Assembly (NCBI GenBank): GCA_030549775.1
Contig: CM060174.1
Coordinates: 72,357,466 to 72,421,465 of the forward strand
From: Tamarix chinensis
Lineage: Eukaryota; Streptophyta; Magnoliopsida; Caryophyllales; Tamaricaceae
Reading direction: 5' to 3'
DNA: 64,000 nucleotides
Position 1 is the first letter of the stretch. Each line of letters starts with the position of its first letter. The notes beneath the pieces are model-generated. The model had not been told where the DNA came from, ran no database searches, and saw nothing but the letters and a program-made list of their open reading frames with translations. The translations under genes and the position numbers were made by a program. This document shows, one piece after another, positions 26,193 to 39,359 of this stretch.

Positions 26193-27229
26193 TAGGGGTG
26201 TTTAATGGGTTAGGTTAGCCATGGCTTATATAACCCAGCCCATGAAAATAGGTTCATGGGATAGATGGGTTATATTTGTATTTTATAAAATTTCACATGA
26301 GTTTACCCATGGTGGGTTACAAATTAAGATGGGTTAGTATAGGCTAGCCTATGGGTTGTCCTAGATTAGTGAATATTACATCTACTATACCAAAATAACC
26401 ACCATGACAACCTTAATTTAACCAAACCCTAAATAGACTATTTTTATTCAAGTCTCTCTAGACCCAACCGACTCATCTTGACCCAACCCAACCATATCAT
26501 ATCTTAACATGACTTTGTTCAGCCCCACCCTGACCTTATTTGACCTCAGTCCGATCTGACCCAACTTTGACCCACCTTAACTCGACTCCAATCTAGGCTC
26601 GCCCCACTAACACTTAACATTGTCTATGCCCATCGTGGCCCAAGCTCACTCCGTCCAATCCCGAAATGATCCAAATGTGAGCTAACTTGGTCCAAACCTA
26701 ACTCAACTAATCAAGTAACCTAAAACGACCTGAACTTGAACCGACATGACAAATTAACCCGATATAACTAGGATCTACAACGACTCAAAATAAAACAAAT
26801 TCAACTAATAAAATAATTTGAAATGACCCTAACCCAAAACCAACTAGATCACTAAAATAACTTAAAATGGTTTGAACTTGAATGCTCTGACCTGACCCAC
26901 AACAAACACACAAAAAAAGAAAAAAATGATCCTTAAACAACCTGAATTGAAATTGACCCAACATGCTACAACCTGACCCGACCTGACTCGACCTTGAACC
27001 AACCAACCCAATTGCCACCTCTAGGTAGAGGTGGTGATAAATTTGTTTGTTTATTAATCCACGATAACCAATGGTAACCTTTTTAACCTGTGACTTATGA
27101 TGGGTTGGGTTGAAAATTATTAATCATTTACTCTAACCCATTATTGTTTAGACCATGGATCATATGGGTTACATGTGTTAAGATATTATATATTGAATTA
27201 AAGCATGACAACTCATTTGAACATCCCTA
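26193..27229. mobile_element. Non-autonomous hAT-type element
   Basis: The ends are imperfect inverted repeats: TAGGGGTGTTTAATGGGTT at the left, and the complement of the right end, TAGGGATGTTCAAATGAGTT. A perfect 8-bp target duplication flanks it, the hallmark size of hAT transposons. The interior is a run of degenerate GACCCAACC words with no transposase frame. A second TIR-like pair abuts at 27005-27045 (ATTGCCACCTCTA, then TAGAGGTGG), suggesting an internal nested or duplicated copy. Confidence 0.8.
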
Positions 27230-27237
27230 ATCGTGTG

Positions 27238-28150
27238 TGTTATCTTATCCATTGTATATTCTTGGTTTGTATGTATTGTTCAGCCTATTATGTTATTCAT
27301 CTTAGTAGTGTCTAGACGATGACACTAGATTTAATAATTTTCCACGATCATCTTAAACCTTCTAATATCAAAAATACAACGTAATAGACATAAATATAGG
27401 GGTGTATACGCTTAGATCTAGAAAGATCTAAATAACAAGCTAAATCATTTACACCCTAAATCAAAATAAACCATAATTTTACAATGTGGTTACAGTTTAT
27501 ACATCAAAGCCTTTAACATTTGTTTTGATACTTATAAGTCATGTTGGCATAACTTAAAATTAAGTCTTTCTTTGAAGGGAAAACAAAATTGTTGATCGAT
27601 AATTGTTTATAATTATAACTTACCATCTTACTGTATTTAAAAACTTAACAAAAATCAAGCCCGACTCTTCATATTGTATAATGGTATTTGTATTGATTTA
27701 ACTCCTTGAATATATATATACATATATACATATATATTAAATTAGTGTTTAGTTTAATTTTAAAAGTTAAATAAAAAAGTCTTAAAAAATAATTAATTGA
27801 GATAGTTATTTATTTTAAAAATAATCTAATATAATATTTTTTTTCTAAAAAAAATAAGGAATAACTATTTTGATGAGGAAGGGGCAAAGTGCAGCAGTCA
27901 GCCACCTGAGGGCGCTTATGAATACAAGAGAAGGGGGCTGTAGGGAGGGAGGAGCGATAAATTAAGGTTTGAAGATGACACGATGAACAGGTTGGGGCTG
28001 CCAAGTATCAACAAAATTCCAAGCGCGGACACGTATCAGCAAAAAAGAGAAGGAAAAAAGAGGAGCCTCATTTAGTCCGTTTTCGCACTTCCAGTTCCAG
28101 AATTCCATTCCTCCTCCATACCCCCTACTCTCCCCCCCTACTACATCACG
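27238..28150. other. Intergenic DNA and upstream region of the DREB2D-like gene
   Basis: AT-rich DNA with a TATATACATATATA stretch near 27712-27739. The last 300 bases are less AT-rich and contain two ACGT-core words (ACACGTATCAGC near 28029 and ATCACGTATAAA near 28146), which could be bZIP sites; no function can be shown from sequence alone. Confidence 0.4.
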
Positions 28151-28158
28151 TATAAATA
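28151..28158 (+). promoter_or_regulatory. TATA box of the DREB2D-like gene
   Basis: TATAAATA lies 97 bases before the start codon at 28248, at a normal distance for a short plant leader. Confidence 0.7.
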
Positions 28159-28247
28159 GAGCTGCTCTGTCATATTGTTTATCCTTATCGCTTCCATCCA
28201 TCATCACTCCTCAATTCCTTCCTCAGTTTAATTTCCTTGACCTGACA

Positions 28248-29054
28248 ATGCTGAAAACCAGAATGAATCCGGCGGGAGAGAACAAACAGGGCAAAAAACA
28301 GGGCTCATACAGCTCAAGAAAAGGGTGCATGAGAGGGAAAGGTGGCCCTGAGAACGCCCTCTGCACCTACAAAGGTGTTAGACAGAGGACTTGGGGGAAA
28401 TGGGTAGCCGAAATCCGAGAACCAAACAGAGGCGCGCGTCTCTGGCTCGGCACTTTCAATACCTCCCACGAAGCCGCCATGGCTTACGACGCTGCTGCCC
28501 GGAAGCTCTACGGTTCCGAAGCGAAACTCAACTTACCGGAAGTGTCGGCAAAACAGCCGACCCACTATTCTCCTCCTAATTATCCTTCTGCCGCCAACGC
28601 ACCCGCCGTCCTCGCCGGCATACAGATACCAAACCAAGCGAATTATTCTGGCTATACTTTCGCTTGTTCTTCAGATAGCTCTGTTTCTGGCGCGACTAGT
28701 GATGGCTCTGGTTTTTATGATCATAATAACAAATCTTCAGCGCTCGGTGTCCCCGCCGTTGAGGAAAGTAATTCATGCGGGACGGCCACGGATCAGAGCA
28801 ACGACAGCTTTGGAGAGAATGAAGTTGGAAACCGTGGTTTGTGGGAGAATCCAAATCCCAGTTTGCCGGAATTGGACGGTGCTTTGTGGGCGGACACGGC
28901 CATGGCATTGGCCGCATTTCCTGCCGCAGATTTGCCCTCAGGATTGGTTATGGCTGATGAACCGACGCTTATTTTCAACTCCGATGATGCATCTTGTGGA
29001 AATTGCTGGGACGGGCTGCTGTTCCCTTGGTCTTCTTCAAGTACTATTAATTAA
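28248..29054 (+). CDS. DREB2D: DREB2D-like AP2/ERF transcription factor
   Basis: One uninterrupted exon of 268 residues. The family signature just before the DNA-binding domain reads [20 protein letters not shown] (residues 24-43), as in subgroup A-2 of the DREB family. One AP2 domain covers about residues 41-98: [18 protein letters not shown] with the DREB-type Val at residue 53, then [20 protein letters not shown] and [14 protein letters not shown]. The C-terminal half is low in structure and rich in Ser, Asn and acidic residues with a few Trp, typical of a transcription activation region. DREB2 proteins act in the nucleus and bind the DRE/CRT core (A/GCCGAC) in promoters of drought- and heat-response genes. 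The wording around the AP2 domain fits the DREB2D branch better than DREB2A/B. The start is the first ATG after the TATA box and gives the complete family signature. No intron is needed. No truncation or unusual residue is seen. Confidence 0.93.
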   Translation: MLKTRMNPAGENKQGKKQGSYSSRKGCMRGKGGPENALCTYKGVRQRTWGKWVAEIREPNRGARLWLGTFNTSHEAAMAYDAAARKLYGSEAKLNLPEVSAKQPTHYSPPNYPSAANAPAVLAGIQIPNQANYSGYTFACSSDSSVSGATSDGSGFYDHNNKSSALGVPAVEESNSCGTATDQSNDSFGENEVGNRGLWENPNPSLPELDGALWADTAMALAAFPAADLPSGLVMADEPTLIFNSDDASCGNCWDGLLFPWSSSSTIN

Positions 29055-29860
29055 GAGAATGACGATGGTTCGTAGTATATCGGAACGCACAGCCGACGGG
29101 ATCGGGGAAATAAACTCTTAGGCGTTACCTAGCTATATATTGAGCTACCTAGTCAGTCGGCTCTCGCTCTCTCTCTCTCTATATATTTAGTATAGAGAGT
29201 ATAGATATGGAAAAAAGAAAAAAAAAATGGGGGGATAAAAAGACTTATGAATCTGTACTCTGTAGGATAAAAAAAAGAAAAAAGGACTATCTATATATAT
29301 ATAGTTATGACGTACCTTATTCTGCTATATATAGTACGAAATCATGCTTGCATTTCGAAGTCAACTTCCCCCGAACGACATCTCTGTCAATATCAGCTGT
29401 TCCTTATATTTATGTATTAAAATTTTACATATATATATATATATATATATATTCAAAATATATTAATTTTTAGATAAAAATATTAATCTATTTTTATTTT
29501 ACATGTAATATTTTTTAAACATACCATAATATTATAATTAAAAATAAAGTATTTAATTGTTGGTATTTTTTATAAAAATAAAATATATAATAAAATACAA
29601 TTAAAATTATCATAAGATTACTATTATGAAATAGATGAAGCATGAAGTATATATATTCGAATTATTAGCTGGTGTTTGTTTGCTGTGAGGTTTTATCATT
29701 TTGCACGAGTTTGTTCCAGGATCTTACGGCTCCATGATAAAAGAGCCGAAAAGAGCATATTTGTCTCTTTATCCAAAAGATATTCTGAACTTTTAATTTT
29801 TTTTAAAGTTGGATTAAATATATATATATATATATATAATATGGTGAGAACCGAGAACGA
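29055..29860. other. Region downstream of the DREB2D-like gene
   Basis: The 3' untranslated region probably ends within about 300 bases of the stop. Several TA runs follow (29166-29186, 29428-29452, 29818-29836). No gene is seen. Confidence 0.45.
29428..29452. repeat. (TA)n microsatellite
   Basis: A pure AT/TA run of about 12 units. Confidence 0.85.
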
Positions 29861-30647
29861 TGAATATATAGAACAAAAAATACCAGCGCAAGTATACTCA
29901 TACAAACAAAGCAGAATAAGTAAACGAAATTTAAAAGTTATCATGTTAAGAACTTGTCGTGCCGCGATATAGATTGCTGCCCTGAAAGCGATTTGACGGC
30001 CGAATCAAGGTGCAATTCTCACGCTGCTTTGCCCCCCAAGGTTAACACAGTGAGCCCTTGGTATGTGCACTCGAAACCGAAGGCTGAGGAAATCGAAGTA
30101 ATAATGTCTAGAATCGAAGAGTAATTTTTTCAAGGAAAATATGCACAGAAATTTGTATATATATATATTTTATATGTGCGAACCCCAAAAGCCCTATTTA
30201 GATAAATGATATACACAGAAAAAACAGAAGTCTGACTAGCCATAATCGTGGAAGATTATCTCCATGAACTGAACGTTGCAAGCCACATTAAAAAATTCTT
30301 AGAAAAATACAGAAATGAAGAAGACGAAGTCTGCTAAGCAAAACCAGAAAAAGAAAGAAAGAAAAATCGGGAAAAAAAGAAAAAAAAAGAAAAAGGGCAC
30401 TTGGGCTTGTTTGGAACAAGACCCACACCCACCCCCAGCCCAACTCAGACCCGACAGATGGTGGCGGGCGTGCGCGTGTGGTCCAAGTCTCAACCCTGGT
30501 CCACCTACAAAACTCAACCCAACCTTTTAACTCAAATGTAGCATTGAAGAATAAGATATATAAGCTACTTCAAAATTAACCATCCCACCGATGTTGGATA
30601 CAGGAAAAGAAAAGGCAAAGACATCAGTTTTTCCATTACCTTCAACA
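29861..30647 (-). repeat. 3' LTR of the old copia element
   Basis: It matches 35891-36439 plus 42545-42758 along its length with many substitutions and small indels, so the insertion is old. A poly-purine stretch (30338-30400) is an expanded A/G run inside the LTR. Confidence 0.85.
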
Positions 30648-30660
30648 ATCCCCCACCAAT

Positions 30661-31240
30661 GGCAAAATGAAAAAAAAAACAAAAGAAATTGGATAAAAAA
30701 AGGCACAACACTTAAGTATCAATTCCACGAGGATTGAATTGATATGTAGTGATGTGAGGTAATAGCCATTTCTAGGAAGTGAACGGATTTTGAACTTCAT
30801 TGACTTCGAATAAGACCCCCACAACACATGTCTTACCTCCAAATCTATGATTTTCATGATGATAAACAAGCGCTATTAATGGTCATGCGCACACCTTGGT
30901 TACTCGTGAGTGCTTTAGAAAGATAGCTTTAGTCTTTCATAGAAGGCGGACCACCTTTACACTCACTTAGGTGAATCCATCAAGTGCATCTCACTAGCAC
31001 CACCAAACTTGGCTATGAATCCATTAAGAGCATAAGCATGCTCAACCTTAAATACATCAAGCGGTAAGTTCATCAAATCAGTCTCACTAGGACCACCCAA
31101 CAATAGGGCTATGAACTCATAAATAGTCTAAACTCAACCTATCCATATAACACTACTACATGCCATAGGGATGGGTATGTAGTGCAATAGAGCAATCATA
31201 TGGCTTCGTTTGACCATAAATAGTATCCGCCATACTTTCC
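30661..31240 (-). other. Non-coding 3' part of the old copia interior
   Basis: About 580 bases between the RNase H relic and the purine tract. They have no open frame of note and contain two related stretches (CATCAAGTGCATCTCACTAGCACCACC-like near 30980 and 31070). Confidence 0.5.
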
Positions 31241-32812
31241 TCAACTCAAAGGCTTAAGCCCCATCCCCCTCGAAGATTCGAGGATAAGTCTCCTCGTTAG
31301 ACCCTTTGTAAGAGGGTCCGCCAGATTTCTCTCTGATATGATAAACTCTAATGAGATCACACCATTCTTTAATAGTTGTCTCACAGAACTGTGTCTCGCA
31401 CGGATTTGTCTCCTCTTACCATTATACACACTGTTCTTGGCAAAACTAATAGCTGCCTGTGAATCACAAAGTAAGGAAATCGACACATTAGGTTTCCTCC
31501 ATAAAGGCACATCTGCCAATAGGCTCCTCAACCATTTTCCCTCTTGACTAGCAAGCTCAAGGACAATAAAATCTGACTTCATAGTAGAGTGAGCTATACA
31601 ATTCTGCTTGGCAGAATTCCACGAGATAGCTCCTCCACCCAAAGTAAATACGTAACCACTAGTGGAACCGACCTCATCATTATCAGTAACCCAGTTCACA
31701 TTTGTAAATCTTTCTAACACACTAGGAAATTTACTAAAATGCAAATACTAATCCTTAGTACCCTTAAAGTATCTAAGTAAACGATGAAGTGCAGTCCAAT
31801 GGTCACTACCTGAGTTATGAGTATATCTACTCAATCTACTCATTGCATAAGCTATGTCAGGTCTAGTATAGTTCATAAGGAACATCACACCTCCTATGAT
31901 ATTAGCATATTCAGCTTGTGAAACACTAGAACATTTGTTCTTTTTCAAAGTCATGCTAGGATCATAGGGAGTTTTCACAGGTATATCATCAAGGCAATCA
32001 AAATTTAATAATTTTCAATATAATGTGACCGATACAAAGAAAATTCATTATCAGTTTTTCTCATTTTAACACCAAAAATCACATCATCTTCTCCTAAATC
32101 TTTCATATCAAAATGAGAAGAAAAAAATGATTTGGTCTCATTGACCACATTCACATTAGTGTCAAGAAGTAACATGTCATCAACATACAAACATATAATC
32201 ACACACTCATGACCAAACATCTTGGAGTAAACACATGAATTAGATGTATTCGCCACATAACCATCACTCACTAAATTTTGATTAAATTTTTCATACCATT
32301 GTTTAGGAGCTTATTTAAGGCCATATAATAATTTTCTCAATCTACATACTTTGTTCTCCTGACCCTCAACCATACAACCCTTAGGCTGCTCTTCATAAAT
32401 CTCTTCTTTAAGGTCACCATTTAAAAACGTAGTTTTAACATCCATTTGATGGACTACAAGCCCATGGATGGCAGCCAAGGCAACCAAAGAGCGAATAGTG
32501 GAAATCTTAGTCACGGGAGAATAAGTATCAAAAAATTCAACATCTTTCTTTTTCTTATAGCCCATAGCTACTAATCATGCCTTAAACTTATCAATGGTTC
32601 CATCAGCTCTCAATTTCTTTTTGAAAAACCCATTTGCATCTGATCGGTTTACATTCTCTAGGTAAATCCACTAAGTCCCATGTGTGATTTGCCTTTATAG
32701 AATCTAATTCATTATTAATAGCCTCTTTCCAAAAACTAGCATCAATGGATTTCATAGCTTCCTTATACGTTTTGGGATCATCCTCAATCATATAAGTAGA
32801 CACAAAGTCCAA
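31241..32812 (-). pseudogene. Copia reverse transcriptase and RNase H relic
   Basis: On the minus strand, in order: the reverse transcriptase start (IRCKWVFQKEIES); YSPVTKISTIRSLVALAA; QMDVKTTFLNGDLKEEIY with the first catalytic Asp; the YVDD box (CLYVDDMLLLD, about 32160-32200); and FDMKDLGEDDVIFGVKM. RNase H follows (TSGYVFTLGGGAISWNSAKQ, then LLCDSQAAISFAKN, then NLADPLTKG). Stops and frame changes lie near 32310, 32565 and 31745-32005. It cannot encode a working enzyme. Confidence 0.9.
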
Positions 32813-35251
32813 ATCAATCTTATTAAGATCCTCATTCTCAACCAGAAAAGAAGTAACAAAATCAGGCCCAAGCTAGTTTCTATTCTTCTTCTTTTACTTC
32901 TCCTAGGTTCATGTTCATTATCATTCACATTATTAGATGAAGAAGGCACAGACAAAGGCACAGAAGAGACTTTAGAAGAACTAGCAATATCACATGCATT
33001 CTTTTTCATTGGAAACACATTCTCAAAAAATTCTACATTTCTAGATTCGCAAATAGAATAATCATTCAAACATAAAAATCTATATGCAACACTATTTTGA
33101 GCATATCCAATAAATGTACAGTCAAAAGTCTTTGCTCCCATGTTGGTTCTCCTGAAGTCCGGTAAACCAACCTTAGCTAGAGACCCCCACACTTTTAAAT
33201 TTTTTAGGTTAGGTTTAAAACCTCTCCATAATTCATAGGGCAATTTATCTAGTTTCTTATAAGGGAATCTGTTTAACACATAACAAGTAGATAAGATAGC
33301 TTCCCCCCATATATGGTCAGACATACCCGAGCTCAAAAGCATAACATTCATCATTTCTGTAAGAGTTCTATTCTTTCTTTCAGCTACACCATTTTGTTGG
33401 GGAGAATAAGGGCACTAGTTTCATGTATGATACCATGATTATAAAAAAAATCCTTTAGAAAACTAGTTCCATATTCACCACCCCTATCAGACCTAAGCCT
33501 CTTAATATTTCAGTCTAGTTGGTTTTCTACTTCTGCCTTATATTTTAAAAACATACCTTTAGTCTCATCTTTAGACCTGAAGAGGAAAATTTTAGTATAT
33601 CTTGAATAATTGTCAATGAATGTCACATAATACCATTTTCCTCCTCTAATCTCGGTGTTCTTAAAATATGTTAAGTTTGTATGAGTTAATTCAAGCGATT
33701 CTGTTGATCTCACTGTGACTAGTTTAAAAGGCTTTTTAGCATACTTGGCTTCCAAACAAAAATAGGACACTTCTCATAATCATTAGTGTACATCACATTA
33801 ATGAAATTCATTCATTTTAGTTTGTTTGTGGAAGCCATATTCACGTGCCCTAGCCTACCATGCCACAATTTTACAGACTCAGCAATATAAGCAGAAGTAG
33901 AACTAATTTCATTAATAGGAGCGGAAACAATATTCAAAACAAATAGTCCATTAGACAAGTACCCCTTACCCACAAAGTCCCCATTTCTGGTCAATACGGC
34001 CTTATCAGACTCAAAAACTAGTTTTAGACTGGCTCTATTAAGTAAGCTACTTGAAACTAAGTCCCTACGGAGGTAGAGGACATACAAGACATCACTTAAC
34101 AACAAAGATTTTCCAGAGGTAAGTTTCAGAAGAACCTTCCCTTTTCCCAAAACTCCAGTGGTGGATGAGTTTTCCATAAAGACGTGTTCTCTGTTAGTAG
34201 CATCCTGGAACTGGTGGAAGAGTTCTCTGTTGGTGCACAAGTGTCTAGAGGCTTTGGTATCCATAATCCAATCTGCCTTATTTTCAACCAGATTTGCTTC
34301 TACAACCACAACAACAATAATTTCCTCTATCTCAACAACATTAGTGGGTGGAGCAGGAGGGGCACCACCTTTTTGATTATGAGTTTGTGAACTACCGATA
34401 TGCCTTGTAACCCGTCTTGCCACAGATATAGCAAGTCAATTGCTTTTTCTGAATCCTGGTGTCACCCTTCTTGAAGTTAGGTTGACCTTTCAGTTGATCT
34501 TTTTCTAATTCTTTTTTCCTTTCCCCTTGAATTTGTCATTTCTTGTAGCCGACTCAATGATATTAGCACTCATAGATCCAGAAGCATAAGACACTCGGTT
34601 GTCCTTCAAACGGTTTTCTTCCTTTGTTTTCATGTGACCGATCAATTTTGGAAAAGTAAGATCCCTCTTCTTATGCTTTAAGTGACTTCTATAGTCATTC
34701 CAAGTTGATGGAAACTTCTCCAATAACATATTTGCCTGAAAAGTCTCACAAATCTTCATCCCTTCTCCTAGAACATCAGCAAACAGGTTCTCATATTCGT
34801 GAACCTGCTCCATAATTGGTTTATCTTCCACCATCTGAAATTTCAGCAGGTTTCCTACCACATATTTCTTTCTCCCTACTTCATAGGAACCATATCTTTT
34901 CTGTAAGGTATCTCGTATTTCTTTTGAATATGGTATGTTGACAAGTAGATCAAACAACTTTTTGGACATGTGAGACAGAAGGTGACTTCGAACTGTTTTG
35001 TTATCTCTCTCATAATTTTCTTTAGCCTCTGCTTAAGCTTTCTTGGTAGTAACAACAAATGTAGTGGTAGTTGGGGTCATCGGAGTTATATCACCAATCT
35101 TATCCATTGGTGGATCTTGATGCAATACATATTCAATATCCATGGCTTCAAATAATATCATAAGTCTCCGTGACCACCTACAATGATTTCTCCCATCAAG
35201 GGGTTCAACTTTGGACATATTAGGTATCAATTTGGTATTACCGGCAACCAT
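32813..35251 (-). pseudogene. Copia gag, protease and integrase relic
   Basis: Gag starts at 35251 (MVAGNTKLIPNM) and continues after a stop near 35033 through SYEVGRKKYVVGNLLKF to a lysine-rich end. The protease reads WIMDTKASRHLC (about 34250), so the invariant Gly of the DTGA active site is replaced by Lys. The pre-integrase contains LWHGRLGHVN, and the integrase core contains YVTFIDNYSRYTKIFLF. Frames break near 34430, 33780, 33480 and 33380. The lineage was not determined. Confidence 0.85.
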
Positions 35252-35890
35252 AATAAAATCAAAGAACACTGATACTACCAGAAATGATAAGTGCTGAAAT
35301 GAGCAGTATGTGAAGCACTGCACTGTAGCACAGTATGACCAAAAATACCAAACACTGTAGCACTAGCCACAGTAAATTCCACAATAACCAATGGTAGCAA
35401 CTAACAGTAGAAGAATAAGTTCAAAACAATACTGATCACTGTAGAGATCAAATTTAAGACCGACCCACTAGATTATAAGATAGAAAATGAGCCCAAAAAA
35501 ATTAGCAACTAAATTGAACTAAACGTAGAATTTGGAATATGCAATATATTAAACACTTGGTGTGCTTCAAGCAATAGTAGAATTAACATAACTTTGGCTC
35601 ATTATATCAACCAAAAGAATAGGGTATTGAATTGGTTAGTAGCACACTATAGCAGACATCTATTCAGCAAAATTCAATAGGATTCTTGTATCCAAATTTA
35701 AATTCAGCACCAATTCGAACAAATCGATAAACAATGAACAGATCTAAGGCCACAACTCAACTGAGCGAATTCGAATGCACAATCATGGCACCGTGTCGAA
35801 ATATTGATACCCAAAAATTGATATAGTAGGGCAGCGAGACAATATAGTTAAAACTAAAATCAAGACATATACGTCACTCTCAAATCACTT

Positions 35891-36439
35891 CAGAATATAG
35901 AACCAAAATTACCAGCAAAGTGAAATCACACAAACAAAGCAGAATAAGTAAATAAAATTTAAAAGTTTTCAGGTTAAGAACTTGTTGTGCCACGATACAG
36001 ATCGCTGCCCTGAAGCAATTTGATAGCCAAATCAAGGTGCAATTCTCATGCCGCTTTGCCCCCCAAGGTTTACACAATGATTCTTTGGTACGTGCACTCA
36101 AAACCGAAGGCTGAGGAAATTGGAGAAACAATGCCCAGAATCGAAGAGTAATTTTTTCAAGGAAAATATCCCTAGAAATCTGTATATTTTTTTATATATA
36201 TGCGAACCCCAATAGCCCTCTTTAAATAAATGATATACATAGAAAAATGGGAGTCTGACTAGCCATAATCTCGAAAGATTATCTCCACGAACCGAACGTT
36301 GCAAGCCATGTTCAAAGATTCTTAGAAAAAAACGGAAATGAAGAAGACGAAGTCGGTTAAGCAAAACTAGAAAAAGAAAGAAAGAAAATTTCAGCAAAAG
36401 AAATAAGGCACTTGGGCTCGTTTGGAACAAGACCCACAC
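35891..36439 (-). repeat. 5' LTR of the old copia element, left piece
   Basis: It continues at 42545 once the solo LTR and one copy of its target duplication are removed. The boundary at 35891 is set by where similarity with the 3' LTR ends. Confidence 0.8.
36435..36439. repeat. Left target-site duplication of the solo LTR
   Basis: CACAC, repeated at 42540-42544. The uninterrupted LTR at 30428-30435 has the single-copy version of this site. Confidence 0.85.
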
Positions 36440-37189
36440 TGTAACACCCCCAAATTTACTACTGAAAAATTTCGTTTAACTCAAAAGTTTTTGCGGAAGC
36501 AAGAGAACTAAAACCGTAAACTCGGGGGCATTACCGCCACACTTAGTACCAGATCGATCCATAACTACCGACCCGATACCAAGTGCTAAGGCTAGAAAGA
36601 AATAAAACCAGAACAACCATTCATAAACCACGAGTTCTACAAATCAGAGTGCGAAGGTAAAAGTTACATTCCGAAATACAATTTAAAAGGTCCATATATC
36701 AGAATACTTAAAATAACGGAATAGCAAGATACGATAAAACCCTTGAAAAGTTAAATACAACATTTGTATCCTCTAAAGACAAATACGATTAAACCACACG
36801 ATTTTCGAAGGGTAATTATCCGGACCACTTACTCACTCAGATCCAGCCTTCCACCCCAATTTAGTAAACGATCAAGACCTGCATCAAAGGTCTGCTCCCC
36901 ACCATCGGTGGATCATCACAGGACCCGGTCAATCAAGGCAGTATCAGTACGGGTCCAGTACTGAGTAAGGCGTAGACGCTAAGGCCAAGCATACAATCAC
37001 AACACGTAGGCTACACGACACAATCATAAAAGCATCATGCAATCATGCACAAGATACATGCTCAACACGTCAGCCATACATCAGGATAAGTAAGCGGAAA
37101 GCTGAATCATGCTCATACAATGTCCGTCGTTTCTTATTATGATAATAATCTCTTTTCACACATTCTTCATTAACCTGTAAGCACGGAGA

Positions 37190-37495
37190 CCCCCACTATT
37201 ATAGCCGGTGGTCCGGAAATAAAACACAGGGCAGAACGCCTCTGACCACTATTCATAACCGGTGGAACGGACTGGCCCCGCACTTTCATGGTGTTCCACT
37301 GTAAGTGATTAGTATCTTTCCCGTGGTTTAACTTATTCATTTGGGTCTGTCGAGCCCGAATCCCTCCACTATTATAGCCGGTGGTCCGGAAATATAATCA
37401 CAGGGCAAAACGCCTCTGACCACTATTATAGCCGGTGGATCGGCACGAAACGCACAGGGCAGAACGCCTCTGACCACTATTCATAACCGGTGGAA
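37190..37495 (-). repeat. Array of the 19-bp dyad motif (copy B)
   Basis: Five copies of CCACTATTATAGCCGGTGG or CCACTATTCATAACCGGTGG occur, separated by text such as CACAGGGCAGAACGCCTCTGA. It is the reverse complement of the array at 2725-3165. Confidence 0.8.
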
Positions 37496-37769
37496 CGGAC
37501 TGGGTCGGGCTCATCAGTCTTTCACTTTACGTAATTAATGTCTTATTCGTATCTTATTGAATCACATCATGTCCTTGACATGCATAAATCATTCACTACA
37601 TTCTTTACACATAATAACAAACGGTAAAATTCCACATTCATAACTATACTTTACTCAATAATACACATAATAACGCCAAACAACTCTAAACAGCCATACG
37701 AACCATGATTGTCCACACCAAGCCATGGTTAACCACTCTTAACCTTCTTTAACTGTAACAACCATAATA

Positions 37770-38640
37770 CCATCACGAAAACCCTAATACTACCATAAGT
37801 CATTAATACCACCAAGAAATCATAAATACTACTATATAAACCCTAATACCACCTTGCAAACCCTAATACCACCATAAGCCATTAATACCACCAAGTAATC
37901 ATTAATACAACTATATAAACCCTAATACCACCTTGCAAACCCTAATACCACCATAAGTCATTAATACCACCAAGTAATCATTAATACAACTATATAAACC
38001 CTAATACCACCTTGCAACCCCTAATACCACCATAAATCATTAATACCACCAAGTAATCATTAATACAACTATATAAACCTTAATACCACCTTGCAACCCT
38101 AATACCACCATAAGTCATTAATACCACCAAGTAATCATTAATACAACTATATAAACCCTAATACCACCTTGTAAACCCTAATACCACCATAAGCCATTAA
38201 TACCACCAAGTATTCATTAATACAACTATATAAACCCTAATACCACCTTGCAAACCCTAATACCACCATAAGCCATTAATACCACCAAGTATTCATTAAT
38301 ACAACTATATAAACCCTAATACCACCTTACAAACCCTAATACCACCATAAGTCATTAATACCACCAAGTAATCATTAATACAACTATATAAACCCTAATA
38401 CCACCTTGCAAACCCTAATACCACCATAAGTCATTAATACCACCAAGTAATCATTAATACAACTATATAAACCCTAATACCACCTTGCAACCCTAATACC
38501 ACCATAAGCCATTAATACCACCAAGTATTCATTAATACAACTATATAAACCCTAATACCACCTTGCAACCCTAATACCACCATACGTCATTAATACCACC
38601 AAGTAATCATTGATACCACCGTACAACCCTAATGCCATCA
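37770..38640. repeat. 79-bp minisatellite inside the solo LTR
   Basis: About ten units, each carrying CTATATAAACCCTAATACC, CACCATAAGCCATTAATACC and ACCAAGTAATCATTAATACA. Start points recur at 37832, 37911 and 37990 and so on, giving a period of 79. Units are nearly identical, so the array expanded recently. Confidence 0.9.
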
Positions 38641-39359
38641 CGCAAACCCTAATACCACAATACCACCCATAATATCACCAAGCAAACCGACTTCCCCATG
38701 CAACCTTAATTTATACCCACCCTTTTGTTTACTTAATTCCACCTTCTCCTCATTATCTCACAAATGGTGAATTCCTTAGGTCGTCCTTACCTTGTTTAGC
38801 CAGCATACTCCCCTTTGGTCATTCTAACCTCTTATTTTCCTTTTTCAAGTCCCCCACTTCACCACACTCCCTCACATCACCCAACCTACATGTCGTGGGG
38901 TCACATCACATCACACCACATCACACTTGTACCACAACATATTAGTACACGAAGACAAGGATATGGGGACGTACCTCGGATCCATGCTGCGCTTCACAAA
39001 TATACAAATAATATACAGGTTATAGCATACAACTGTACAAAGCATATAAGACACTTAAAACAAGCAGTGAACACAAGTGGCCTTAGTTACGTCCTTACCT
39101 AAATCGGCGCCGGGCTTGGAGCACGCTCCTACACCTCCTGGGGTTTGACCCGGTTACCTATAAGAGGGGAATACTTAGGGTTAATCTCCCTCTTCCAGAA
39201 TTATCAAATTCCTATCTTACCCCTATCATGGCCTAATACCAAGGCTACTATTAGTGACGGGGTTTATAAATAAAGGGTAGGTTATTACTACTCTTACGAT
39301 AACTTAAACGGATTATCGCTACTTAAAGTAGATTTTAGCAAATCCAAATACTAAGGTGA

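Noticed and set aside
28699..29121. 140-codon plus-strand open frame overlapping the DREB2D-like gene
   Set aside because: It lies out of frame over the DREB coding region, which has the AP2 domain and intact signature.
31338..34390. Plus-strand open frames inside the old copia
   Set aside because: They are shadows of the minus-strand gag-pol relic.
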